Shown here piece after piece: positions 23,158 through 31,020 of a stretch of DNA of 31,146 bases. Position 1 is the first letter of the stretch. Every line of letters starts with the position of its first letter. The DNA is taken from NCBI GenBank assembly GCA_902771155.1, contig CACXVS010000033.1, positions 1-31,146 on the forward strand. The letters run 5' to 3'. A program made the translations under genes and the position numbers. Under the pieces are notes generated by a model, which did not search any database, was not told where the DNA came from, and saw nothing but the letters and a program-made list of their open reading frames with translations. Source of the stretch: an uncultured Prevotellaceae bacterium. Its GTDB lineage: Bacteria > Bacteroidota > Bacteroidia > Bacteroidales > Bacteroidaceae.

Positions 23158-24344
23158 TTTGACCTGAGGGTGATCACCACAATCTCACCTGTGGCGCCGA
23201 AGCGGAAGGGGATCAGTCCGCCAAGTCCTGCAGTGACGAAGAGCGACTGCCGGCCTTGGTGGTACCAGCCGTTATAGTCCTTGCCGGTGAGCGACAAGGG
23301 GCACCAGCCTAAGATATTGAACTGCATGCCGTGGGTATGTCCGCTCAGGGTGAGCTGGGCACGACTCTCTGGCAAGATACGATGGCGCCAGGAGTAAGGG
23401 TCGTGTTCGAGCATCAGGATGAAGTCACCCTCGTTGACCCCTTCCAACGTCTTACGGATGTCGCCCTTCTGTGGGAATTTCTTGCCGTTGCCATCGTTCT
23501 CCATGCCGGCAATGACGATATGCTGGTTGTCGCGCTCAATGGTGGAGTGCTCATTCAGTAGCACGGTCCATCCCATCTGGCGCTCCAGACTGACGGTCTC
23601 CCTGCAATTGGCCACTTTCATGGCCTCGTCGCAACCCACGTATTCTGCATAGTCGTGGTTGCCAAGGATGGAATAGATGCCGTCTCTGGCCTTGAGCGTA
23701 CCCAGCACATCTATATGGGGGTAGAGCTCTGAGGGCTGGATGTTCTGAAGGTCGCCGGTGAAGACTATCAGGTCGGGCTTCTGGGCGTTGATGCTGTCGA
23801 TGGCGCGCTGTAGCACCCAGCTGTTGTGCTTCATATAACTGCCGACATGGGCATCGGAGAACAAAACAATCTTATAGCCATTGAACGCCTTGGGCAGATC
23901 GGGAGAAGCGAATTCCTGACGGTTTACCTCCAACTTGTTGAATCCCACGAAAGAGCCCCAGAAGAGCACGAACCACACGGCAGGGATGCTGAGCAATCCC
24001 AGCAGATTACCATAGTTGCGTGCCGGCCTGGCCGTTTTCCTGAGTTTGCGTAACAGCATCGAGCACCCTCTGCCCACCAGTGAGCATACGATATATGTCC
24101 ACATGGGGATGACGACCAGTCCTATTATAAATAAATAGGTATAGAGGATGAAGATGCGGTCGTTGCCGGGGATGAAGTCGGGCTCCTGTGCCAGATAGAC
24201 GGTGTAGGCCACGATGGCCAGACAGGGAATCCAACGGCAGACCCTTTTCCACCAAGCCTTCCTTTTTCGCCAGGCACGCAGGTCGAAATAGACGAACGGC
24301 AGGATGACCAGCAGCAGAAAGAGTATAAGGTCTCTTGCAATCAT
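23154..24344 (-). CDS. Membrane-anchored calcineurin-like metallophosphoesterase
   Basis: 396 residues. The first about 135 carry four probable membrane helices (around 4-20, 38-52, 64-90, 113-135), followed by a phosphoesterase domain. Metal ligands are all visible: Asp164/His166 (SDAHVG), GD at 197-198, GNHD at 228-231, His314 (LEHDP) and GHTHG at 335-339. The architecture matches YkuE-like and LpxG/LpxH-like enzymes, which hydrolyse phosphoester or pyrophosphate bonds in lipids or nucleotides. Its place behind an acyltransferase and a polyprenol-sugar synthase favours a lipid or envelope substrate (inference). The start codon overlaps the acyltransferase stop by four bases. Its stop overlaps that of the convergent MetH-domain gene (23154-23157), leaving no space for a terminator. 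Confidence 0.88.
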   Translation of the reverse strand: MIARDLILFLLLVILPFVYFDLRAWRKRKAWWKRVCRWIPCLAIVAYTVYLAQEPDFIPGNDRIFILYTYLFIIGLVVIPMWTYIVCSLVGRGCSMLLRKLRKTARPARNYGNLLGLLSIPAVWFVLFWGSFVGFNKLEVNRQEFASPDLPKAFNGYKIVLFSDAHVGSYMKHNSWVLQRAIDSINAQKPDLIVFTGDLQNIQPSELYPHIDVLGTLKARDGIYSILGNHDYAEYVGCDEAMKVANCRETVSLERQMGWTVLLNEHSTIERDNQHIVIAGMENDGNGKKFPQKGDIRKTLEGVNEGDFILMLEHDPYSWRHRILPESRAQLTLSGHTHGMQFNILGWCPLSLTGKDYNGWYHQGRQSLFVTAGLGGLIPFRFGATGEIVVITLRSN

Positions 24345-25105
24345 TGGTCGGGATTCTCTACAAAACCTTGATACTCGGGAACGAGGGCCGACATCACTGA
24401 GTCGTAGGCCTGACGCAGGGTGGCCTCTACATTCTCAGGACCCTGTCCTGTGGGGTAGATGGGCTGATGGATGGTCAGACTGATGGGGTGCCAGCTCGTT
24501 AAATTAAGGAATCCTCTGGTACGGGGCAGGATGTCGAACGAGCCGTTGATGGTGAGAGGTACCACAGGCAACTGCAGCTCGTCGGCCAGGGCGAAGGCCC
24601 CCTTCCTGAACTTGCCCATGTGGCCCGTAAACGAACGGGCGCCCTCAGGGAAGACGGTGACGCTGTAACCCTCTTTCAGAATCTCACGTGCATCGTCGTA
24701 AGTCTTCTTGATCTTCTTGGGTCCACGCTTATCCACGAATATCTGGTGCGACTTTCTGCAAGCATAGCCTAAGAAAGGTATCTTTCCTAATCCGGCCTTC
24801 ATCATCCACTTGAAATTCCGTCCCAGGTGTCCGTACACCAGGAAGATGTCGAAGATGCCCTGATGGTTGGCCACAAACACGTAACTCTGTTTCTCCTCCA
24901 GATGCTCGCGCCCTTCCACTTTGACGGGAATCAGGAAAGCCTTCAGGATTACCTTGCCCCACCATCGTCCGGGCATATACCCCCAATAGTGACCGTCGCC
25001 GAAGGTCGTACCGATCCCCACGATGATGGCGATAATGATGGTCCAGATAATCAGTATAGGGAAGGCGATAAACACCTGATAAATTCTATACAATAGTGTA
25101 GTCAT
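24341..25105 (-). CDS. plsC: 1-acyl-sn-glycerol-3-phosphate acyltransferase (PlsC family)
   Basis: 254 residues from ATG at 25105. An in-frame TTG at 25114 would add three residues and is less likely. An N-terminal membrane anchor (about 6-33) is followed by the acyltransferase motifs NHQGIFD (His81-X4-Asp86), KIPFLGY (108-114), FPEGARS (152-158) and VVPLTINGS (181-189). The enzyme acylates lysophosphatidic acid to phosphatidic acid at the inner face of the cytoplasmic membrane. It starts 5 bases after the glycosyltransferase stop and overlaps the phosphoesterase start, so the three are one operon. Another lyso-lipid acceptor cannot be excluded. Confidence 0.9.
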   Translation of the reverse strand: MTTLLYRIYQVFIAFPILIIWTIIIAIIVGIGTTFGDGHYWGYMPGRWWGKVILKAFLIPVKVEGREHLEEKQSYVFVANHQGIFDIFLVYGHLGRNFKWMMKAGLGKIPFLGYACRKSHQIFVDKRGPKKIKKTYDDAREILKEGYSVTVFPEGARSFTGHMGKFRKGAFALADELQLPVVPLTINGSFDILPRTRGFLNLTSWHPISLTIHQPIYPTGQGPENVEATLRQAYDSVMSALVPEYQGFVENPDQ

Positions 25106-25110
25106 AACTA

Positions 25111-25863
25111 TCAACAGTCAATTGGTTTCGGATATTTTCTCATCCAACCATCCCATCTCAACCGCATCACGCCGAAGAACGCCTCGCCGAAGATGCCGCC
25201 CGACATCTTGCTGGTGCCCTCCGTGCGGTTTACGAAGATCACGCTTACCTCCTTGATCTTAAAGCCAATCTTATGGGCCGTGTATTTCATCTCTATCTGG
25301 AAAGCGTAGCCCTTGAAGCGGATCTTGTCGAGTTCGATGGTCTGAAGCACGCGACGCTTGTAGCATACAAAACCTGCCGTGGTGTCGTGGACGCGGAAGC
25401 CTGTGACAATCTTCACATAGATTGAGGCAAAGTAACTCATCAACACGCGCCCTACGGGCCAGTTCACGACGTTCACCCCACAGACATAGCGCGAGCCGAT
25501 AGACAGATCGTAGCCTTCGTCATGGCAGGCAGCATAGAGTCGGGGCAGGTCGTTAGGATCATGACTGAAGTCGGCGTCCATCTCGAAGATATAGTCGTAG
25601 TCGCGCTCCAGGGCCCATTTGAATCCTGCGATATAGGCTGTGCCCAAACCGAGTTTGCCGCTCCGCTCGATGAGGAAGAGACGGTCGCAGAACTCTGTAG
25701 CCATCATGCCACGCACAATGGCGGCTGTACCATCGGGCGAGCCGTCGTCAATGACAAGGATATGGAAACACTTTTCCAGGGCGAATACCGCACGGATAAT
25801 CTTCTCGATATTCTCCTTCTCATTATAGGTGGGAATGATAACTATACTGTCGCTCTTATGCAT
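25111..25863 (-). CDS. GT2 glycosyltransferase, polyprenol-phosphate mannosyltransferase (DPM1-like)
   Basis: 250 residues from ATG 25863. A longer frame using TTG at 25956 would overlap the mfd start and both promoters and is rejected. GT2 motifs are IIPTYNEKENI (9-19), the nucleotide-binding DDGSPDGT (39-46), metal-binding DAD (96-98) with FSHDP, and the DPM1-type region VHDTTAGFVCYKR and RTEGTSKMSGG. The predicted reaction moves mannose, or a similar sugar, from GDP-sugar to polyprenyl phosphate on the cytoplasmic face. There is no C-terminal membrane anchor, as in the soluble DPM1 type. It is the first gene of the operon with plsC and the phosphoesterase. Bacteroidales use such lipid-linked sugars for O-glycosylation of exported proteins, a plausible role here. 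Confidence 0.9.
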   Translation of the reverse strand: MHKSDSIVIIPTYNEKENIEKIIRAVFALEKCFHILVIDDGSPDGTAAIVRGMMATEFCDRLFLIERSGKLGLGTAYIAGFKWALERDYDYIFEMDADFSHDPNDLPRLYAACHDEGYDLSIGSRYVCGVNVVNWPVGRVLMSYFASIYVKIVTGFRVHDTTAGFVCYKRRVLQTIELDKIRFKGYAFQIEMKYTAHKIGFKIKEVSVIFVNRTEGTSKMSGGIFGEAFFGVMRLRWDGWMRKYPKPIDC

Positions 25864-25883
25864 TTTTTGATGCTTTGTTGGTG

Positions 25884-25891
25884 CAAAGGTA
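25884..25891 (-). promoter_or_regulatory. -7 box of the glycosyltransferase-plsC-phosphoesterase operon
   Basis: On the - strand the sequence is TACCTTTG, matching TAnnTTTG, about 20 bases before the ATG at 25863. No clear TTTG stands at -33. It lies in a 92-base divergent space shared with the mfd promoter. Confidence 0.6.
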
Positions 25892-25934
25892 GCAAAAAGA
25901 AGCGAAAAGAGTGCGTGAATTGCATATTTTTTAG

Positions 25935-25942
25935 TAATTTTG
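25935..25942 (+). promoter_or_regulatory. -7 box of mfd
   Basis: TAATTTTG, matching TAnnTTTG, 13 bases before ATG 25956, so the mRNA would be almost leaderless. The -33 region is weak. Confidence 0.55.
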
Positions 25943-25955
25943 CACACAATTTCCA

Positions 25956-28900
25956 ATGATTATACAGGAATTAGAGAAAGTTTACGCCAAGTTGCCACAG
26001 GTGTCGGCACTGGCAAAAGAGTTAGGCAAATCTTCGGTGAAGACGATTTTCCTTGAAGGTTTGTTGGGCTCCTCTGCGCCGATGCTCTTTGGCAGTCTGG
26101 CTTCCAAGTGCTCCGTGCCCCTGCTCTTTATCCTTCAGGATGCCGAGGAGGCCGGTTATTTCTATCACGACCTGTCGCAGCTGTTGGGCAGCGATGTGCT
26201 TTTCTTCCCTTCCAGCTATCGTCGTGCCATCAAGTATGCCCAGCGTGATGCCGCCAGTGAGATTCTCCGTACCGAGGTACTGGCCCGTCTCTCTACCGGG
26301 GGAGGGGGCTATATCGTTACCTATCCGGAGGCCCTGGCCGAGATGGTGGTGTCGAAGAAGACACTCGACACCCGGACGCTCATTCTTGAGAAAGACCAGA
26401 CCATCGCTATCTCTGATATCGGGAAGACCTTGCGCAGCTTTGGCTTCCGCGAGGTGGATTACGTCTATGAGCCAGGTCAGTTTGCCCTTCGAGGTTCTAT
26501 CCTCGACGTCTATTCCTTTAGCTGTGAATATCCTTACCGTATTGACTTCTTTGGCGATGATATCGACTCCATCCGTACGTTTGAGGTGGAGGACCAGTTG
26601 TCGAAGGAGCATCGCCAGAAGATAGAGATTGTACCAGAACTGGCAACGGCAGAGGATAAGGTGCCGTTCCTCTCGTTTGTACCTAAGGAGGTGGTGCTTG
26701 TCACCAAGGACTTTCTCTATGTTCGTGATGCCATCGACCGTGCTTACCAGGAAGGTTTTTCCTCGCAGGCCAGGATGGAACAACTGGAACAGGCAACGGA
26801 AGTGGAGCGCCACGAGATAGAACAGCAGATGCGCAAGGAGTCGCAACTGATTACTGGTGCCCAGTTTATGACCGATGCCGAGACGTTCCGTCGCATCGAC
26901 TTCGGTCACCGTCCGTCTTCCCAGCCCGACGTCACCCTGTGTTTCCATATCAGCGTCCAGCCCCTCTTCCATAAGAACTTCGACCTGTTGACACAGTCGT
27001 TCGAGGACTATCTGTCGAAGGGCTATCAGCTCTATATCCTGGCCGACAGCCAGAAACAGAACGAGCGCCTCAGGGAGATCTTTGAGGAGAAGGCCAAGGG
27101 CATCGTCTTTACCCCCGTTGAAAAAACACTTCATGAGGGCTTTGCCGATGATGACCTGCTTGTGTGTTTCTTTACCGATCACCAGATATTCGACCGTTTC
27201 CATAAGTATAATCTCAAGAGCGACAAGGCCCGCAGTGGTAAGATGGCGCTCACGCTGAAGGAGATCCAGCAGTTCGAGATCGGCGACTTTGTGGTGCATG
27301 TCGATCATGGTGTGGGTAAGTTTGGTGGCTTGGTACGCATGCCTGTCAAGAATGCTGCAGGTGAGGAGGTTTTTCAGGAGATGATCAAGATCACCTACCA
27401 GCATGGCGACAGCATCTACGTGTCGATACATTCTTTATATAAGGTGTCGAAATACCGGTCGCAGGATGGTGGCGAAGGTCCCCGTCTCTCTACCCTGGGC
27501 ACTGGCCAGTGGGAGCGGCTGAAGGAGCGCACCAAGAAACATATCAAGGACATCGCCCGCGACCTCATCAAGCTCTACGCCAAGCGTCGTCGTGAGAAGG
27601 GGTTTGCCTTCAGTCACGACGGCTACCTGCAGCACGAGCTCGAGGCCAGTTTCCTCTATGAGGATACGCCCGACCAGTTGAAAGCCACGCAGGACGTGAA
27701 GGCTGATATGGAGATGGCCAAGCCCATGGACCGTCTGGTCTGTGGCGATGTGGGCTTCGGCAAGACCGAGGTAGCCGTGCGTGCAGCCTTCAAGGCCGCT
27801 ACCGACGGCAAACAGGTGGCCGTGCTCGTGCCTACCACCGTGCTGGCCTATCAGCACTATCGCACCTTCTCCTCCCGTCTGAAGGATATGCCTGTAAGGG
27901 TGGATTATCTCACTCGGGCCCGTAGTGCCAAGCAGACTACCGAACTCCTAAAGGATCTGGCCGACGGCAAGATCGATATCGTCATCGGCACCCACAAACT
28001 CATTGGCAAGACGGTTAAGTTTAAGGATCTCGGTCTGCTTATCATCGACGAAGAGCAGAAATTTGGTGTCTCTACCAAGGAGAAACTGCGCCAGATGAAG
28101 TCGAACGTCGATACCCTTACGATGTCGGCAACACCTATCCCCCGAACACTCCAGTTCTCGCTGGTTGGTGCCCGTGACCTCAGTGTGATCCAGACGCCAC
28201 CGCCTAACCGCTATCCCATTCAGACCGAGATTCACACCTTCGGGGCAGAGATTATTGCCGACGCCATCAATTTCGAGATGTCACGCAATGGTCAGGTGTA
28301 TTTCGTCAACAACCGCATCAGTCAGTTGCAGGAACTTGCCGATCTGATCCATAAGTACATCCCCGATGCCCGTGTGGCCATCGGTCATGGACAGATGAAG
28401 CCCGAGGAACTCGAGAAGATTGTACTCGACTTCTCCAACTACGACTACGACGTATTGCTCTCTACCACCATTGTCGAGAATGGTATCGATATTCCCAATG
28501 CCAACACCATCATTATTAACGGAGCCCATAACTTCGGACTCTCCGACCTTCACCAGATGCGAGGTAGGGTAGGGCGTGGCAATCGCAAGGCCTTCTGTTA
28601 TCTGCTTGCCCCGCCTTTGGCAGCCCTTCCCGTTGAGTCGCGTCGTCGTCTGGAGGCCCTTGAAAACTTCTCCGATCTTGGCTCCGGTATCAATATCGCC
28701 ATGCAGGACCTCGACATCCGAGGTGCTGGCAATCTCCTGGGCTCTGAGCAGAGTGGCTTCATCTCCGACCTGGGTTATGAGACCTATCAGAAGATCCTCA
28801 ACCAGGCCATGGCGGAGTTAAGGAATGAGATTCCGCAGGGAGATAAGGAGACAAGGAGACAGGGAGTTCAAGGAGTTCAGGACAATAGTTCTGCGATTTC

Positions 28901-29420
28901 AGGTGATGGCTTGAACTCCTTGTCTCCTTGTCTCCCTGACTCCATAAGTTTCGTCGATGACTGTGCCCTCGAGTCCGACATCGAGATGTATTTCCCCGAG
29001 CAATATGTCCCCAGCGACTCGGAGCGTATGCTGCTCTATCGCGAACTCGACAATCTGGCCAACAGCAACCATCTCGACAACGACCTCCATGCCTATCGCC
29101 AACGCCTGACCGACCGTTTTGGCACCATCCCCGATGTGGCCGAGGAACTTATCAATGTGGTGCCCCTCCGTGTGCTGGGCAAGCAGTTGGGTATTGAGAA
29201 GATCATGCTCAAGCAGCAGAAGATGTTTCTCTATTTCGTGAGTGTTCCCGATAGTCCCTATTTCCAGAGTGAGACGTTCGGCAAGGTTATCGAGTATATG
29301 ACCAGGAATGTGCAACGCTGCAATCTCCGTGAGGCCAACGGCAAGCGTTCGATGGTGGTCAACGATATCCCCTCCGTAGCTGAGGCTCTGACAGTTTGTC
29401 GTGCGATTACGACAGATTGA
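25956..29420 (+). CDS. mfd: Transcription-repair coupling factor Mfd
   Basis: 1154 residues. Mfd is a cytosolic DNA translocase that removes RNA polymerase stalled at lesions and recruits UvrA. The N-terminal UvrB-like part (about 1-350) contains YEPGQFALRGSILDVYSF. The polymerase-interacting domain begins near 443 (GDFVVHVDHGVGKFGG). The helicase core has Walker A GFGKT (Lys603), DEEQ (698-701), TMSATPIPRTL, and motifs V-VI (TTIVENGIDIPNANT, QMRGRVGRG). The C-terminal TRCF domain (about 1000-1150) ends with GKRSMVVNDIP. Between the core and that domain, residues about 961-995 are encoded by an inverted-repeat insertion (28836-28938) with low-complexity sequence (DKETRRQGVQGVQ ... LNSLSPCLP), replacing the usual charged linker. 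The frame stays open, so the protein is probably functional. Confidence 0.95.
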   Translation: MIIQELEKVYAKLPQVSALAKELGKSSVKTIFLEGLLGSSAPMLFGSLASKCSVPLLFILQDAEEAGYFYHDLSQLLGSDVLFFPSSYRRAIKYAQRDAASEILRTEVLARLSTGGGGYIVTYPEALAEMVVSKKTLDTRTLILEKDQTIAISDIGKTLRSFGFREVDYVYEPGQFALRGSILDVYSFSCEYPYRIDFFGDDIDSIRTFEVEDQLSKEHRQKIEIVPELATAEDKVPFLSFVPKEVVLVTKDFLYVRDAIDRAYQEGFSSQARMEQLEQATEVERHEIEQQMRKESQLITGAQFMTDAETFRRIDFGHRPSSQPDVTLCFHISVQPLFHKNFDLLTQSFEDYLSKGYQLYILADSQKQNERLREIFEEKAKGIVFTPVEKTLHEGFADDDLLVCFFTDHQIFDRFHKYNLKSDKARSGKMALTLKEIQQFEIGDFVVHVDHGVGKFGGLVRMPVKNAAGEEVFQEMIKITYQHGDSIYVSIHSLYKVSKYRSQDGGEGPRLSTLGTGQWERLKERTKKHIKDIARDLIKLYAKRRREKGFAFSHDGYLQHELEASFLYEDTPDQLKATQDVKADMEMAKPMDRLVCGDVGFGKTEVAVRAAFKAATDGKQVAVLVPTTVLAYQHYRTFSSRLKDMPVRVDYLTRARSAKQTTELLKDLADGKIDIVIGTHKLIGKTVKFKDLGLLIIDEEQKFGVSTKEKLRQMKSNVDTLTMSATPIPRTLQFSLVGARDLSVIQTPPPNRYPIQTEIHTFGAEIIADAINFEMSRNGQVYFVNNRISQLQELADLIHKYIPDARVAIGHGQMKPEELEKIVLDFSNYDYDVLLSTTIVENGIDIPNANTIIINGAHNFGLSDLHQMRGRVGRGNRKAFCYLLAPPLAALPVESRRRLEALENFSDLGSGINIAMQDLDIRGAGNLLGSEQSGFISDLGYETYQKILNQAMAELRNEIPQGDKETRRQGVQGVQDNSSAISGDGLNSLSPCLPDSISFVDDCALESDIEMYFPEQYVPSDSERMLLYRELDNLANSNHLDNDLHAYRQRLTDRFGTIPDVAEELINVVPLRVLGKQLGIEKIMLKQQKMFLYFVSVPDSPYFQSETFGKVIEYMTRNVQRCNLREANGKRSMVVNDIPSVAEALTVCRAITTD
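28836..28938. repeat. Inverted-repeat insertion within mfd
   Basis: Left arm 28836-28871 is built from 8-base GGAGACAA-type units ending in GGAGTTCAA. Right arm 28911-28938 is its near-exact reverse complement, with one unit fewer. The loop is 39 bases. The arms could form a very stable RNA hairpin inside the coding region. Confidence 0.88.
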
Positions 29421-29521
29421 CATATAAAATCCCGCTGGCATTTAAATTGCATATGGCTTAGTGAGCGTCGAAAGACAATCACTAAAATAGTTAACATGTG
29501 TAATCGTTTAAAAATAGAATT

Positions 29522-29528
29522 AGGAGGT
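29522..29528 (+). promoter_or_regulatory. Strong Shine-Dalgarno site of the hsp20 gene
   Basis: AGGAGGT, 7 bases before ATG 29536. Most genes in this window have no such site, so this one stands out and decides the start. No convincing TAnnTTTG promoter box was found in 29421-29521. Confidence 0.8.
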
Positions 29529-29535
29529 AAAGATT

Positions 29536-29961
29536 ATGATGCCAGTAATGAGAAGTAACAGTTGGATTCCAAGTGTATTCAATGATTTGTTTGATACGGA
29601 TTTTATGCCGAAGGCTAATTGCACGGCTCCCGCTATCAACGTGAAAGAAAGCGACAAGGCCTATACTGTGGAACTTGCTGCACCGGGCATGAAGAAGGAG
29701 GACTTCAATGTTCACATCAACGATGAGGGCAACCTGATCATCAAGATGGAGCAGAAGAACGAGAAGAAGGAGGAAGACAAGAACACCCGCTACCTGCGTC
29801 GTGAGTTCTCTTACTCAAAGTTTGAGCAGACCTTGATCCTGCCCGACGATGTGAAGAAGGAGGATATCTCCGCCAAGGTCGAGCACGGTGTCCTCACCAT
29901 CGAACTCCCGAAGGTCGTTGAAGAGAAAGTCAAGGTTTCCCGTCAGATCGACATTGCATAA
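29536..29961 (+). CDS. Small heat-shock protein, Hsp20/alpha-crystallin family
   Basis: 141 residues (or 140 from the second ATG at 29539). The alpha-crystallin domain spans about 35-130, with APAINVKESDKAYTVELAAPGMKKEDFNV, the RREFSYSKFEQTLILPDDV segment and the hallmark VEHGVLTIELPK. A short N-terminal arm (WIPSVFNDLFD) and a C-terminal extension are present. Hsp20 proteins are ATP-independent holdases in the cytosol that keep unfolding proteins soluble until DnaK or ClpB refolds them. The gene stands alone between mfd and a convergent locus. Its Shine-Dalgarno site suggests high translation. Heat-shock control is expected from the family but no operator is visible. Confidence 0.93.
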   Translation: MMPVMRSNSWIPSVFNDLFDTDFMPKANCTAPAINVKESDKAYTVELAAPGMKKEDFNVHINDEGNLIIKMEQKNEKKEEDKNTRYLRREFSYSKFEQTLILPDDVKKEDISAKVEHGVLTIELPKVVEEKVKVSRQIDIA

Positions 29962-30017
29962 GTTTTGGGTTTTTAGCAAATAAGGTTTATAAGTTATTAG
30001 GTTATTGATTAAGTTCC

Positions 30018-30049
30018 GAGCGGATGAGCCAGTGATGGCGCATCCGCTC
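30018..30049. other. Stable hairpin between the hsp20 gene and the smalltalk/HU locus
   Basis: GAGCGGATG (30018-30026) pairs with CATCCGCTC (30041-30049). Inside, after one mismatch, GCCA/TGGC close a GTGA loop. No T-tract follows on either strand, so it is only a possible terminator or processing site. The remaining bases of 29962-30243 show no supported gene. Confidence 0.6.
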
Positions 30050-30243
30050 TATGCGTATTTCCTGAACACTTTCAGTTCCTCTTCCTTTAGCATTTTGCTG
30101 ATGAAGATGGTTTTGGTATGGAGGATAATGACGAGGTCTATATCTGTGCTTCTATTGATACAGAGTGTCGAGTAGTTAAGAAGTTTAAGGGAGATGGGGT
30201 ATGAAATAGCTTCTTCAGATTCTTGCAAACTAAAATGATATAG

Positions 30244-30268
30244 AAAAAGGGAACCCCGAAAGGTTCCC
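30244..30268 (-). terminator. Intrinsic terminator after the smalltalk-type gene
   Basis: Read on the - strand: GGGAACC, a short loop, GGTTCCC, then five Ts (30248-30244). It begins 5 bases after the peptide's stop codon and closes the HU-smalltalk transcript. Confidence 0.88.
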
Positions 30269-30272
30269 TTAC

Positions 30273-30374
30273 TTAACACCCTACACAACTCGTGGTTCCC
30301 ATGGCGGTCAAAATCGCCGTAATCACCGACGCTAAGATCTGTAGCGTCCACTTGATCGTTTCCTTCTTACTCAT
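30273..30374 (-). CDS. Smalltalk-type micropeptide
   Basis: 33 residues starting MSKKETIKW, then one hydrophobic helix (LQILASVITAILTAMG), then TTSCVGC. I recognise the pattern of the annotated 'smalltalk protein' family of Bacteroidales: 30-35 residues, a basic start, one membrane helix and a terminal TTSC, encoded beside an HU-like gene. The start is fixed by AAAGGAGG at 30381-30388, 6 bases upstream. A hairpin (30394-30414) lies between it and the HU stop. The family's function is unknown; its frequent neighbour, an N-acetylmuramoyl-L-alanine amidase, is absent here because a terminator follows at once. Membrane insertion is inferred. Confidence 0.82.
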   Translation of the reverse strand: MSKKETIKWTLQILASVITAILTAMGTTSCVGC

Positions 30375-30380
30375 AGCTTA

Positions 30381-30388
30381 CCTCCTTT
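30381..30388 (-). promoter_or_regulatory. Shine-Dalgarno site of the micropeptide
   Basis: AAAGGAGG on the - strand, 6 bases before ATG 30374. Strong for this genome and the main reason to accept so short a gene. Confidence 0.8.
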
Positions 30389-30422
30389 CCGTTTTAGTTG
30401 CTTTCAGCGACTAAGCTCACGC

Positions 30423-30994
30423 TTAGTTTTTACCGTCATCGTCACCGCCGCCGGTGTTGTCACCACTGCCTCCTGTGTTACCGCCCTGGTTGCCACTGTC
30501 ACCGCCAGTGGTCGAGCCACCATTCGAGCCGCCGCCCGTAGAACCGCCATTCTCCTCCTCGGAGTCCTTCTTCAGGAGACTCTCCACGTTGATAAACTCG
30601 GCCTGCTTCAGGAACTCGCGGCTGGAGATGTTCATCTCCTGCTCCTGCTCGGGGAGGAATCGGATATGCAGCGCCTTCAGGTGGGTGTTCACATTGAACT
30701 TGTCCTTGGTGGCTGCGCCTCCCTTCTGATTCTCGATGGTGGTAAAGAACGTGCCGAGGCCGTCAATCTTCACCTTCTTCGAATCGAGCAGCATCTCCAA
30801 CAGGCAGCTGCGGAACTTCTCGAGCACACCGAACACCACGTCCTGGGTGTGTAAATAGACCCGTGCTCGCTGATGTGGTTCGAAAGCTTGCGGGTGTTCA
30901 GACTCTCCAGATACTTCACGCGAGCGTAGTACTTGCCGTGAGCGGCCGAATGCTCGTTCTTGTTCTGGTACACTTCATAGATAATCTTCGCCAT
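30423..30994 (-). pseudogene. HU-family DNA-binding protein gene with an internal frameshift
   Basis: The first frame starts at ATG 30994 (MAKIIYEVYQ ... RKLSNHISEHGSIYT). The family sequence then continues in another frame from about 30845 (QDVVFGVLEKFRSCLLEMLLDSKKVKIDGLGTFFTT) through FLPEQEQEMNISSREFLKQAEFINVESLL to the stop at 30423. The switch falls in a TACACACCC stretch (about 30845-30853). Removing one AC would restore ...YTQDVV.... The two parts together match the HU/IHF-like family of Bacteroidales that accompanies smalltalk peptides. The C-terminal 45 residues are Gly/Ser/Thr/Asp/Asn low-complexity sequence ending DDDGKN. It may be a recent pseudogene, a slippage-controlled gene or a sequencing error; the intact downstream frame argues for a recent event. 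Confidence 0.8.
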
Positions 30995-31020
30995 AATAAA
31001 TAATGTTTTAAAATAGTATT

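Noticed and set aside
25864..25956. N-terminal extension of the GT2 glycosyltransferase from TTG 25956
   Set aside because: It would overlap the mfd start and the -7 boxes. The ATG at 25863 directly precedes the conserved IIPTYNEKEN motif.
26022..27431. Open frame of 469 codons on the strand opposite mfd
   Set aside because: It lies wholly inside mfd, whose motifs are complete. It has no promoter or ribosome site, and its His/Leu-rich composition is typical of antisense frames in GC-biased genes.
30049..30351. 100-codon - strand frame over the smalltalk terminator, ending in KEEELKVFRKYA
   Set aside because: Its first half is the smalltalk gene in another frame and it reads through the terminator hairpin. 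The last 60 codons look plausible in composition but have no start or ribosome site, and I recognise no family.
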